A stretch of 16,416 nt of DNA from DASWHR01 sp036398095 (GTDB taxonomy: Bacteria > Actinomycetota > AC-67), in assembly GCA_036398095.1 (NCBI GenBank), contig DASWHR010000132.1, forward strand, positions 1-16,416, read 5' to 3'. A model generated the notes under the pieces. It was not told the origin of the DNA. It ran no database searches and worked only from the letters and a program-made list of their open reading frames with translations. This document shows positions 1 through 6,216 of this stretch, piece by piece (the first letter of the stretch is position 1; each line of letters begins with the position of its first letter). The translations under genes and the position numbers were made by a program.

Positions 1-2
1 CG

Positions 3-344
3 GCCGAATGCGATCGCGTCTTCCGCGAGATCGTCACGACCGCCTCGCCGTCCGCGGCGCTCGCCGCCCTCTACGCCTACGAATCGATGGTCCCCGCGGT
101 CGCGCAGTCCAAGATCGACGGCCTGAAAGACCACTACCGCATCGACGACGCCGAGATGATCAAGTTCTTCACCGTGCATCTAGAAGCCGACGTCTGGCAC
201 GCGCAGGTTGCTCGCGACTTGCTGGAGGGCGCACCCGAAGACGTGCGCGCCGAAGCCGAAGCGGTAACGCGACGCGCACTGGATGCGCTCTGGATGCTGC
301 TCGACGGCGTCGTTCGCGAACACGCGCCGGAGGCCGCTGCGTGA
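3..344 (+). CDS. CADD-like heme-oxygenase-fold diiron protein (C-terminal part, cut by window edge)
   Basis: The frame is open from base 3 to the TGA at 342-344, giving the last 113 residues of a protein whose start lies outside the window. The visible part is helical. It carries Tyr26-Glu27, Lys37 and the helix HLEADVWH, with His59, Asp63 and His66 (numbered from the edge). The spacings Glu+10=Lys, +32=His, +36=Asp and +39=His equal those I recall for Chlamydia CADD (Glu142, Lys152, His174, Asp178, His181). There the acidic and His residues hold a diiron site, and the lysine is the reported amino donor in self-sacrificing p-aminobenzoate synthesis. The same fold includes PqqC and TenA relatives, but the lysine match favours CADD. 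The last 4 bases overlap the sdhB start, so the two genes are probably translationally coupled. The first part of the metal site (Glu81 and His88 equivalents) and the Tyr27 equivalent are off-window, so the pABA role is inferred. Confidence 0.82.
   Translation, partial: AECDRVFREIVTTASPSAALAALYAYESMVPAVAQSKIDGLKDHYRIDDAEMIKFFTVHLEADVWHAQVARDLLEGAPEDVRAEAEAVTRRALDALWMLLDGVVREHAPEAAA
329..333 (+). promoter_or_regulatory. Ribosome binding site of sdhB
   Basis: GGAGG lies 7 bases before the GTG at 341, inside the end of the upstream gene. It fixes the sdhB start at GTG 341; the open frame upstream of it is only the antisense-like extension of the neighbouring coding region. Confidence 0.75.
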
Positions 345-1069
345 GTCTTTTGAAGAAAAAGGCTCCACCGACCGAAGTCGAAGTCCAAGTCCTGCGGTTC
401 GATCCAGAGGCGGATTCCGAACCGCACTGGGCGTCCTACGTCGTTCCGGTCGAACCGATGGACCGGGTCCTAGACGCGCTCCACTACATCAAGTGGAACA
501 TCGACGGATCGCTGACGTTCCGCCGCTCGTGCGGGCACGGCATCTGCGGCAGCGACGGAATGCTGATCAACGGCCAGAACGCGCTGGCGTGCAAGGCGCT
601 GGTCAAGGACTTCAAGCAGCCGATCCTGGTCGAGCCGATCCGCGGACTGAAGACGCTGAAGGATCTTGTCGTGGACATGGAGCCGTTCTTCGAGGCCTAC
701 CGGAGCATGATGCCGTTCCTGATCAACGACGAGCCCGAACCCGAGCGGGAACGGCTTCAGTCACCCGAGGATCGCGAGCGCTACGACGACACCACCAAGT
801 GCATCCTGTGCGCGTGCTGCACGACGTCGTGTCCGATCTTCTGGGCCGACGACGAATACGTCGGGCCGGCCGCGATCGTGGGCGCGCATCGATTCGTGTT
901 CGACTCGCGCGATCGGGGGGCCGGCAAGCGACTGCAGGTGCTGTCGGACAAACAGGGCGCCTTCAAATGCCGCACAACCTACAACTGCACCGACGCCTGC
1001 CCGCGCGGCATTCACGTGACACGGGCCATCCAAGAGGTCAAGCACGAAATCATGACACGCCGGATCTGA
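341..1069 (+). CDS. sdhB: Succinate dehydrogenase iron-sulfur subunit
   Basis: A 242-residue protein, the normal length for SdhB, which passes electrons from the flavoprotein SdhA to the quinone site at the inner face of the membrane (complex II, TCA cycle). The N-terminal ferredoxin-like domain has Cys64, Cys69, Asp72 and Cys84 as [2Fe-2S] ligands; Asp in third place is also found in E. coli SdhB. The C-terminal domain has CILCACCTTSCP (Cys154, 157, 160, 164) and Cys210, Cys216, Cys220. By analogy with E. coli, 154/157/160/220 hold [4Fe-4S] and 164/210/216 hold [3Fe-4S]. The start is GTG, set by a strong GGAGG. It overlaps the CADD-like gene by 4 bases (GTGA). SdhA and the membrane anchors are not in the window; they are either upstream of the CADD-like gene or elsewhere. 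Fumarate reductase FrdB is the only real alternative. Confidence 0.95.
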   Translation: MSLLKKKAPPTEVEVQVLRFDPEADSEPHWASYVVPVEPMDRVLDALHYIKWNIDGSLTFRRSCGHGICGSDGMLINGQNALACKALVKDFKQPILVEPIRGLKTLKDLVVDMEPFFEAYRSMMPFLINDEPEPERERLQSPEDRERYDDTTKCILCACCTTSCPIFWADDEYVGPAAIVGAHRFVFDSRDRGAGKRLQVLSDKQGAFKCRTTYNCTDACPRGIHVTRAIQEVKHEIMTRRI

Positions 1070-1090
1070 TTCGGATCTGACCGAAAAAGG

Positions 1091-1125
1091 ATGGGGGGAC
1101 AGACCCCCATGGTCGTCCCCCCGAT
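1091..1125. repeat. Intergenic G/C-run palindrome with two competing hairpins
   Basis: After sdhB, bases 1093-1100 (GGGGGGAC) pair perfectly with 1115-1122 (GTCCCCCC), an 8-bp stem with a 14-base loop. Alternatively 1091-1097 (ATGGGGG) pair with 1104-1110 (CCCCCAT), a 7-bp stem with a 6-base loop. The two cannot form together. No T-run follows on either strand, so it does not look like an ordinary intrinsic terminator. Its GGGGACAGACCCC-type core resembles REP-like intergenic palindromes, but only one copy is present here. The rest of the 1070-1257 gap shows nothing I can name. Confidence 0.5.
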
Positions 1126-1244
1126 GACTTCGACGCCTGCCGGTTTCGTTTCCGCTCCGCCGACGCGCCGTCGTTGCGAGGAATTTCGACCAGGGCCCGC
1201 GCGCTTCCTGTCGGCCGGAAGAAACTGCCGGATCGTTGAGAGCG

Positions 1245-1282
1245 GGAAGAAATACGAGGAGGGGGCCGATTCGGCCCCCTCC
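1245..1282 (-). terminator. Hairpin terminator of the small secreted-protein gene
   Basis: Bases 1258-1282 form a perfect palindrome: GGAGGGGGCCG (1258-1268) pairs with CGGCCCCCTCC (1272-1282) around a 3-base loop. It lies 21 bases past the stop of the minus-strand gene ending at 1304. Reading the minus strand, the stem is followed by a moderately T-rich stretch (TATTTCTT, about 1246-1253), weaker than a classic U-tract. The plus side has no T-run. Confidence 0.65.
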
Positions 1283-1303
1283 AAGAAACAGCGCGAATCA
1301 GCC

Positions 1304-1510
1304 CTAGACGAGGCCGTCCTCGCACACGAACAGCTCGCCTTCCGGCACGCTGACGTAGAGGTCGCAGTGCTCCTGGTCGTCACCTTCGCCGATGGTGCAG
1401 TCGGCGTCGATGTTGCCTTCGCACGCTCCACCCGGGGCCGCAGCGGCGAACCCGAACGAACCACCGACGACGAGCGCCGCGGCGGCCATAAGACCGAAGA
1501 TCTTCTTCAA
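1304..1510 (-). CDS. Small secreted acidic protein with four cysteines
   Basis: I do not recognise the family. Reading from TTG at 1510 gives 68 residues: a classic Sec signal peptide (MKK, then a hydrophobic core around residues 4-22, then FAAAA, with likely cleavage near Ala24-Ala25), and a mature part of about 43 residues rich in Asp/Glu. The mature part has four cysteines at 30, 38, 49 and 63, an even number that could form two disulfides outside the cell. The TTG start is chosen because an unusually G-rich Shine-Dalgarno sequence lies 6 bases before it and the signal peptide then begins with MKK. An in-frame ATG at 1546 would place 12 charged residues in front and leave the G-run inside the gene. 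It follows trpS on the same strand after a 168-base gap and has its own terminator hairpin. Function unknown. Confidence 0.72.
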   Translation of the reverse strand: MKKIFGLMAAAALVVGGSFGFAAAAPGGACEGNIDADCTIGEGDDQEHCDLYVSVPEGELFVCEDGLV

Positions 1511-1516
1511 GAAATT

Positions 1517-1526
1517 CCCCCCCCTT
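1517..1526 (-). promoter_or_regulatory. Ribosome binding site deciding a TTG start
   Basis: On the minus strand AAGGGGGGGG ends 6 bases before the TTG at 1510. The eight-base G run is a prolonged Shine-Dalgarno-like tract and supports TTG rather than the upstream ATG at 1546. Such a homopolymer run is also prone to slippage or sequencing error. Confidence 0.6.
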
Positions 1527-1563
1527 CTGTTCCCGCGCATCCCCACGCAGGTTGGTTTATTTC

Positions 1564-1593
1564 GAGAGCCCCTGGTGCTCCCAGTGGGGCCTC
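1564..1593. repeat. Imperfect hairpin between trpS and the small secreted gene
   Basis: GAG (1564-1566), GCCCC (1568-1572) and TGG (1573-1575) pair with CCA (1581-1583), GGGGC (1586-1590) and CTC (1591-1593). A1567 is bulged on one side and GT (1584-1585) on the other. No T-run follows on either strand, so it is not a standard intrinsic terminator. It could mark the 3' end of trpS mRNA or a leader structure of the small gene. Confidence 0.35.
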
Positions 1594-1630
1594 TGCGATG
1601 ACAATACGGGGTCGCGTATGCCCTCTTACG

Positions 1631-1672
1631 CGCCGACCAATCCCGAACTACTGATTTGTTCAGGAATCGGCG
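1631..1672. repeat. Imperfect inverted repeat just downstream of trpS
   Basis: CGCCGA (1631-1636) pairs with TCGGCG (1667-1672). Inside it TCC (1641-1643) pairs with GGA (1663-1665), and GAAC (1645-1648) with GTTC (1658-1661). It begins 7 bases past the trpS stop. It lacks a T-run on the minus strand and could be a processing or transcription-end structure for trpS. Weak by itself. Confidence 0.3.
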
Positions 1673-1678
1673 TGGTTG

Positions 1679-2671
1679 CTAGCCCCGGGGGAGGAATCCG
1701 ACCCGTTCGAAGACGTCCGCGAGCGTCTTGGCCGCGACCGCTTCGGCCTTCCCGGCGCCCGCCGCGAGCAGCCGCGTCAGCTCCGCGGGGTCGCCGAGCA
1801 AGTCGGCCGTGCGCTCGCGGACGGGACGCAGGAACTCGACCAGCACCTCGGTCAGCTCACGCTTGAGATCGCCGTAGCCCTTGCCGGCGAAGTGGTTTTC
1901 CGCTTCCTCGACGGTCCCACCGGTCGCTACGACGTAGATGGTCAGCAGGTTGGCGATCGCGTGCTTTTCGGGCCGCGCGACGATCTCGCGGTCCGAGTCC
2001 GTAACCGCCACTTTGATCTTCTTTGCGATCGCTTCGGGCGGGTCGAGCACCAGCACGGTCCCCTGGGGCGAGTCGATCGATTTGGACATCTTGGCAGTGG
2101 GGTTCTGCAAATCCATGATCTTGGCGCCGACTTTCGGGATGGCGGCCTGTGGCAGGGTGAACGTGTCTCCGAACCGCCCGTTGAAACGTCCGGCGATGTC
2201 GCGCGCCAGCTCCAGATGCTGCCGCTGGTCCTCGCCGACGGGAACGCGGTCGGCTTGATACAGCAGGATGTCGGCTGCCTGCAGAACGGGGTAGTCGAAC
2301 AATCCCACCGAAACGCTCGCCTCTTTCTGCCGCGCGGCTTTGTCCTTGAACTGGGTCATGCGCCGCAGCTCGCCGAACATCGCGAAGCAGTTCAGCACCC
2401 AGGCCAGTTCGGCGTGCTGGGGCACCTGCGACTGCACGAACAGCGTTGCGCGATCGGGATCGATGCCGGCCGCAAGCAAGATAGCCGCAAGCTCGAGCGT
2501 CTTGCGCCGCAACTCGGCAGGCTCCTGCGGGACGGTGATCGCATGCAGATCGACAATGCAGTAGAAGCAGTCGTCGGTCGTCTGCTCGGTCACCCAATGC
2601 CGGACGGCGCCGATGTAGTTGCCCAGATGCACGTCGCCGGTCGGCTGGATGCCCGACAAGATTCTCGCCAC
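1679..2671 (-). CDS. trpS: Tryptophan--tRNA ligase
   Basis: A cytosolic class I aminoacyl-tRNA synthetase that charges tRNA-Trp. It has 330 residues, typical for bacterial TrpRS. The ATP-binding HIGH motif appears as HLGN (15-18) in PTGDVHLGNYIGA, and the KMSKS loop is intact at 194-198. Between them are YPVLQAADIL (127-136) and GEDQ (146-149), which help shape the tryptophan pocket in this family. The GTG start at 2671 has AGGAAGG about 8 bases before it. The substrate-binding-protein gene ends 64 bases upstream on the same strand, so the two may share a transcript, although the gap leaves room for a promoter. I saw no tryptophan leader peptide or T-box in the 64 bases. Nothing unusual in the sequence. 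Confidence 0.96.
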   Translation of the reverse strand: MARILSGIQPTGDVHLGNYIGAVRHWVTEQTTDDCFYCIVDLHAITVPQEPAELRRKTLELAAILLAAGIDPDRATLFVQSQVPQHAELAWVLNCFAMFGELRRMTQFKDKAARQKEASVSVGLFDYPVLQAADILLYQADRVPVGEDQRQHLELARDIAGRFNGRFGDTFTLPQAAIPKVGAKIMDLQNPTAKMSKSIDSPQGTVLVLDPPEAIAKKIKVAVTDSDREIVARPEKHAIANLLTIYVVATGGTVEEAENHFAGKGYGDLKRELTEVLVEFLRPVRERTADLLGDPAELTRLLAAGAGKAEAVAAKTLADVFERVGFLPRG

Positions 2672-2735
2672 GTTCGCTGCCTTCCTGTTCGATCGCCGGT
2701 TCGCCGCACGATAACAAGCCGGCGGCGGATTCTGC

Positions 2736-3950
2736 CTATCGGATTTGCGTCACGTCGGGAAAGCCGGCCGAGCGGGGATCGTCCTTGACCGGGATCCAGA
2801 CGAAGTCGCTGAAGCGAGCGAAGAAGATTTCTTCTCGGTCGACCGCGTCGTGGTCGGTTGCGCTGAAGCGTCGTTCGGCGCCGTTGGCTCCCTTCACGAC
2901 GACCGATTCCATTGCCGCGATCAGCCGGGATCCGGGGTTCGCCGATCCGGCGGCAGCGACCGCTCCGGCGATCATCTCGACAAAATCGGACGCGTACATG
3001 GCCCACCGCGGCGGATCAACGACCGTCCTCCCGCCTTGCTTTGCCGCGATTTCTCCGGCACCGAAGCGCTCTTCGTACGCGTCGCGGAACGTGTCGTAGG
3101 CGCCTGGATCGGCACCGCCGGCCATCCGTGCGGTGGCAAAGATCACGCCGTCGATCCGGTCGGGGCGTTCGACGAGCGATTCACGCACCGCGGGGTCGGC
3201 GCCCGCGGGGCCGGTATAGATCGGGCCGGTCCATCCGTCGCTACGCGCCGCGGCGATGACGGCAGCCGTCGCGGACGGGGCCGCCCACACCAGGAGCGCC
3301 TCCGCGCCGGCCCGGCGCGCTTGGCGAACCTCACCGGCCGCGCCGGGACTCGCGCCGATCGCGATCGAGCCGGCGATCAGGTCGCGGAACTCGGTGAACG
3401 CGGACGCGATCGCATCGAGCGCGTCGCGGCCGTAGGGCCCGTCATCGTGGAGCACGGCGACGGTTTGCCGCTTGGGAACCAGATACTCTCGAAAACGGAG
3501 CGCCAGATCATGATTCGCGGGCGCGACCCGAAACACGTTCGGCCGCTCGGCCGGATCGATGACAGGGCCGCCGTCACGCACGATGCCGATCGGGACGCCG
3601 AGTCGTGCCGCCTCACCCCGGACGGCATCGACGCCGTCCCCGTCGCCGACGATCGCGACCGCGCCGCGACCGATCGCGTCCCGCATGTTGTCGGCGGCCG
3701 TGGCGGCCGACCCTTTCGTGTCCATCGTGGTCAGCGCCAGCCGGTGGCGCCGGCCGGCGACGCGCACGCCGCCGCGGGCGTTGATCCGCTCGACCGCGAC
3801 CTGCGTGCCGCGCTCGATCTGACGGCCGGCGTCAACCCCGAGTGCGGCGTTCGCCACAACCAAGATGTCTCGCGCCGGAACGGCGGGCTCGGGCTCGCCG
3901 CTGCACGCCGCGCCGAGCAGCGCGACGACCAGGACGGCCGCGAGACGCAT
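2736..3950 (-). CDS. Lipoprotein substrate-binding protein, branched-chain amino acid (type 1 periplasmic-binding) family
   Basis: A 404-residue lipoprotein. The signal sequence MRLAAVLVVALLGAAC ends in a lipobox with the lipid-bearing Cys16. The rest reads as a two-lobed type 1 periplasmic-binding domain of the LivJ/AmiC sort: an opening strand (ILVVANAALG), a helix with GTQVAVERINARGGV, and the alternating strand/helix pattern with VAIVGDGDG and TVAVLHDDGPYGRDA. Such proteins catch a small solute outside the membrane for an ABC transporter. No permease or ATPase of the Liv type is near, so it is either an orphan that serves a transporter elsewhere or a sensor. The start is taken as ATG 3950; a TTG directly before it (3953) is possible. 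Neither has a clear ribosome site. It begins 12 bases after the mdh stop, suggesting co-transcription. The ligand cannot be told from sequence. Confidence 0.8.
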   Translation of the reverse strand: MRLAAVLVVALLGAACSGEPEPAVPARDILVVANAALGVDAGRQIERGTQVAVERINARGGVRVAGRRHRLALTTMDTKGSAATAADNMRDAIGRGAVAIVGDGDGVDAVRGEAARLGVPIGIVRDGGPVIDPAERPNVFRVAPANHDLALRFREYLVPKRQTVAVLHDDGPYGRDALDAIASAFTEFRDLIAGSIAIGASPGAAGEVRQARRAGAEALLVWAAPSATAAVIAAARSDGWTGPIYTGPAGADPAVRESLVERPDRIDGVIFATARMAGGADPGAYDTFRDAYEERFGAGEIAAKQGGRTVVDPPRWAMYASDFVEMIAGAVAAAGSANPGSRLIAAMESVVVKGANGAERRFSATDHDAVDREEIFFARFSDFVWIPVKDDPRSAGFPDVTQIR

Positions 3951-3962
3951 CAACGCGCGAGG

Positions 3963-4895
3963 CTACGTGGCGAGGTTCGCCAGATCCGCGCACTTGACGC
4001 GAACAGCTTCGGCCGCCACGCGAAGCGCGTCGAGTTCGACCGCATCCAAGCCGACGTCGACGATCTCGGTGACGCCGCCCTTGCCCAGCTTCGCCGGCAC
4101 CCCGAGGTACACACCCTCGATCCCGTACTGGCCGGTCAGCCAGGCGCAGACCGGCATCAGCGCGTTCGAGTCGCCGGCGACGGCCTCGACCATCGCGGCC
4201 GCGGCGCTGGACGGCGCGTAGTACGCGGAGCCGGTCTTGAGCAGACCGACGATCTCGGCGCCGCCGTCGCGGGTGCGCTGCACCAGACGCTCGATCGTGG
4301 CGGCGTCGGCGACCTCGGTCAGCGGCTTGCCGTTGACGGTGACCTGCGACGGAACCGGCACCATCGTCTCGCCGTGCGAGCCGAGCGTCATCGCCTCGAC
4401 CGCCGACGGCGACGCGCCCAGCTCTTCGGCGACGAAGTGCTTGAAGCGCGCCGTGTCGAGCATGCCGGCCTGGCCGATGACACGCTCGGCCGGGAACCCC
4501 GACGCCTCGCGGAACAGGAAGGTCATCTCGTCGAGCGGATTGGTGACGACGATCACGACCGCGTTCGGCGAGTTGGGGCAGAATTGACCGGCGACGCCGC
4601 GGATGATCTTCGCGTTGACATCGAGCAGGTCCATGCGGCTCATCCCGGGCTTGCGCGGCAGCCCGGCCGTCACGACGCACACATCCGAGCCGGCGGTCTC
4701 GTCGTAGGTGTTGGTCCCGACGATGCGCGTGTCGAAGCCTTCGATCGACCGCGACTGCATCATGTCGAGCGCCAAGCCCTGCGGCAGCCCTTCGACGATG
4801 TCGGTCATGACGATCTCGTCGGCGATACCCTTTTCGGCGAGCCGCTGGACCGTCGTGGATCCGTACTTGCCCGCTCCTACGACCGTGATCTTCAT
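3963..4895 (-). CDS. mdh: Malate dehydrogenase (LDH-like type)
   Basis: A 310-residue NAD-dependent enzyme that interconverts malate and oxaloacetate in the TCA cycle. The Rossmann motif GAGKYG is at residues 7-12, and Asp32 after the second strand favours NAD over NADP. The mobile loop GLPRKPGMSR gives Arg81 and Arg87 for the dicarboxylate. Catalytic Asp147 (MLDTAR, with Arg150) and His174 (GSHGETMVP) are present. Arg81 in this loop supports malate rather than lactate as substrate. The ATG at 4895 starts the protein exactly at the first Rossmann strand. A purine-rich GAGGGAG lies about 11 bases upstream, a rather long spacing. The open frame continues upstream to 5267 but that part is not protein-like. 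It is divergent from the mod regulator, and a strong hairpin lies in the leader. The substrate-binding-protein gene follows after 12 bases. Confidence 0.95.
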   Translation of the reverse strand: MKITVVGAGKYGSTTVQRLAEKGIADEIVMTDIVEGLPQGLALDMMQSRSIEGFDTRIVGTNTYDETAGSDVCVVTAGLPRKPGMSRMDLLDVNAKIIRGVAGQFCPNSPNAVVIVVTNPLDEMTFLFREASGFPAERVIGQAGMLDTARFKHFVAEELGASPSAVEAMTLGSHGETMVPVPSQVTVNGKPLTEVADAATIERLVQRTRDGGAEIVGLLKTGSAYYAPSSAAAAMVEAVAGDSNALMPVCAWLTGQYGIEGVYLGVPAKLGKGGVTEIVDVGLDAVELDALRVAAEAVRVKCADLANLAT

Positions 4896-4956
4896 GGCTG
4901 TGCACTCTCCCTCGAACGTCCTCGTCCCCCAATCCTGTTCGAGATGAGGACGGGAC

Positions 4957-4994
4957 GCAAAACGCGGGGCTCCCGCAGAAGCCCCGCGTTTCGC
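4957..4994. repeat. Strong GC hairpin in the mdh / mod-regulator divergent region
   Basis: Bases 4960-4971 (AAAACGCGGGGCT counted from 4959; paired part AAACGCGGGGCT) match 4980-4991 (AGCCCCGCGTTT) to give a 12-bp perfect stem with an 8-base loop, plus two more pairs after one mismatch. On the minus strand the stem is followed by GTTTTGCG and lies about 65 bases before the mdh start, so it could act as a leader terminator or attenuator, or as a stabilising 5' structure. On the plus strand it lies upstream of the regulator and ends in GTTTCG. Confidence 0.6.
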
Positions 4995-5040
4995 GCGTGA
5001 GGGCGTTCTCTCGCCCGGACACCGTAGAAGACTCGCTCTA

Positions 5041-5070
5041 TTGCAGATACTAGTTTCTTGGATGTATCCT
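5041..5070 (+). promoter_or_regulatory. Candidate promoter and operator of the mod operon
   Basis: TTGCAG (5041-5046), an 18-base spacer and TATCCT (5065-5070) form a plausible -35/-10 pair. Transcription would begin around 5077-5078, at the ATG itself, so the mRNA may be leaderless. This agrees with the absence of any Shine-Dalgarno sequence there. GATAC (5046-5050) and GTATC (5064-5068) form an inverted repeat with a 13-base spacer overlapping both boxes, extended by GCA on the left and CTGC on the right after a 3-base shift. This is a candidate operator for the adjacent regulator. On the minus strand TAGTAT (5048-5053) could be a -10 for mdh. Confidence 0.42.
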
Positions 5071-5077
5071 CCTGCAT

Positions 5078-5485
5078 ATGCCGGTTTTTCGAATGGGTGA
5101 GGTGGCGTCGCTGCTGGGCGTGAGCCCCGACACCGCTCGACGCTGGGCCGACGCAGGCTCGCTGAAGACCCGCCGGACCAGTGGCGGCCAGCGCGTCGCG
5201 GACGGCAAGGACTTGGCTGCCTTCCTTCGAAGCGAAAACCACGGGGCGAACGCGAACGGACCGCCATCGTCGGCGCGCAACCAGTTCACCGGCATCGTCA
5301 CCGCCGTCGTGCGCGACAAGGCGGCCGCATCGGTCGAGATCCACACCGGCGCCCACCGAATCGTATCGCTGATGACGCGCGAAGCGGCCGACGACTTGGG
5401 TCTGGAACCGGGGATGCTCGCGACCGCGTCGGTGAAGGCCACCAACGTCACCGTCGGCTTGCCGCGTGGGCGAAGCGAATCGTGA
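5078..5485 (+). CDS. MerR-type helix-turn-helix / Mop (TOBE) domain regulator, probably molybdate-responsive
   Basis: A 135-residue protein with two parts. Residues 1-50 are a MerR/excisionase-like winged helix-turn-helix (FRMGEVASLLGVSPDTARRW, then the wing SGGQR). Residues 66-130 form a single Mop/TOBE domain opening with SARNQFTGIVTAVV and closing with ASVKATNVTVGLP, the fold that binds molybdate or tungstate in ModE, ModC and molbindins. It lacks the second Mop domain of E. coli ModE, so oxyanion binding would need oligomers. Its last bases overlap modA by 4 (GTGA), making it the first gene of the transporter operon. It probably represses or activates this operon in response to molybdate, acting on the inverted repeat just upstream. 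Start at ATG 5078; no ribosome site precedes it. The domain pair is known beside mod genes in Actinomycetota; the regulatory role is inferred. Confidence 0.85.
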   Translation: MPVFRMGEVASLLGVSPDTARRWADAGSLKTRRTSGGQRVADGKDLAAFLRSENHGANANGPPSSARNQFTGIVTAVVRDKAAASVEIHTGAHRIVSLMTREAADDLGLEPGMLATASVKATNVTVGLPRGRSES

Positions 5486-6216
5486 AGCGGAGTGCCGCGC
5501 TGCTGCTCGCGTGCGCCGCCATCGCCACAGGATGCACGCGCGGCAGCCGAGCCGAAACGTTGACCGTGTTCGCGGCGTCCTCCCTCACCGACGCGTTCGA
5601 ACACATCGCGCAATCCTACGAAGACGCGCATCCCAAGGTGCGGGTGCGCTTGTCCACAGCCGGCTCGACGACCCTCGGCCGGCAGATCCGCGACGGCGCC
5701 CCGGCCGACGTCTTCGCCACCGCCGATTCCGAAAGCATGGAGCTCGCGGGCGATCGTCGCGACGGCGAGCCTCGGACGTTCGCGCGCAACCGGCTCGCGA
5801 TCGCGGTTGCGGCCGGCAATCCGAAGGGAATCGCGTCGCTCTCCGACCTTGCCGGGTCCGGCGTGATCGTGGTGCTGTGCGCTCCCGAAGTTCCGTGCGG
5901 GCGGCGCACGGACGACATGCTTCGGCGCGCGAACGTGCCGCTCGACCCGGCCGGCCGCGAGAACTCGGTTGGCGGCGTGCTCACCAAGGTCGCCTCCGGA
6001 GAGGCCGATGCCGGGATCGTCTACGCCACCGACCTCCGGGTCGGCGATGACCGCGTCGCGGTCGTCCCCATCCCCTCGTCGCAAAACATCGTCAACGAGC
6101 ATCCGATCGTCGCGCTGCGCGGACGGCATGCTCGGAGCGCGCGATCGTTCGTGTCGTTCGTCTTCGGCGCGGACGCGCAACAGGCTCTTCGCGAACGGGG
6201 GTTTCTGGCGCCGTGA
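5482..6216 (+). CDS. modA: Molybdate ABC transporter substrate-binding lipoprotein
   Basis: A 244-residue extracytoplasmic binding protein for molybdate/tungstate. The signal peptide ends in the lipobox IATGC, so Cys18 is likely lipid-anchored. The family signature follows: TLTVFAASSLTDAF with Ser33/Ser34, STAGSTTLGRQI, and GAPADVFATAD, then GIVYATD near residues 177-183 with Tyr180, which corresponds to the ligand-contacting tyrosine of ModA. Length and motifs are normal for ModA. The GTG start at 5482 overlaps the regulator stop, and there is only a weak purine stretch before it, so translation is probably coupled. It feeds ModB-ModC encoded directly downstream; modB overlaps its stop by 4 bases. 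Sulfate- or phosphate-binding paralogues are less likely because of the adjacent Mop-domain regulator and the ModC C-terminal Mop domain. Confidence 0.94.
   Translation: MKRSAALLLACAAIATGCTRGSRAETLTVFAASSLTDAFEHIAQSYEDAHPKVRVRLSTAGSTTLGRQIRDGAPADVFATADSESMELAGDRRDGEPRTFARNRLAIAVAAGNPKGIASLSDLAGSGVIVVLCAPEVPCGRRTDDMLRRANVPLDPAGRENSVGGVLTKVASGEADAGIVYATDLRVGDDRVAVVPIPSSQNIVNEHPIVALRGRHARSARSFVSFVFGADAQQALRERGFLAP

Noticed and set aside
1048..1080. Direct repeat GGATCTGA twice at the end of sdhB
   Set aside because: Eight bases twice at the stop codon; no element or function can be supported.
2745..5000. A 751-codon open frame on the plus strand
   Set aside because: It lies opposite the binding protein and mdh, is rich in Arg/Asp/His/Gly as expected for the antisense of GC-rich genes, and shows no domain.
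4892..5077. A minus-strand frame starting MQEDTSKKLVS with AGGAGG nearby
   Set aside because: The AGGAGG is inside the frame rather than before a start, the frame runs through the hairpin and mdh start, and the protein is not credible.
4896..5267. N-terminal extension of mdh
   Set aside because: The extension has no family match, crosses the hairpin and runs opposite the regulator. Standard MDH starts with the MKITVVGAGKYG strand at 4895.
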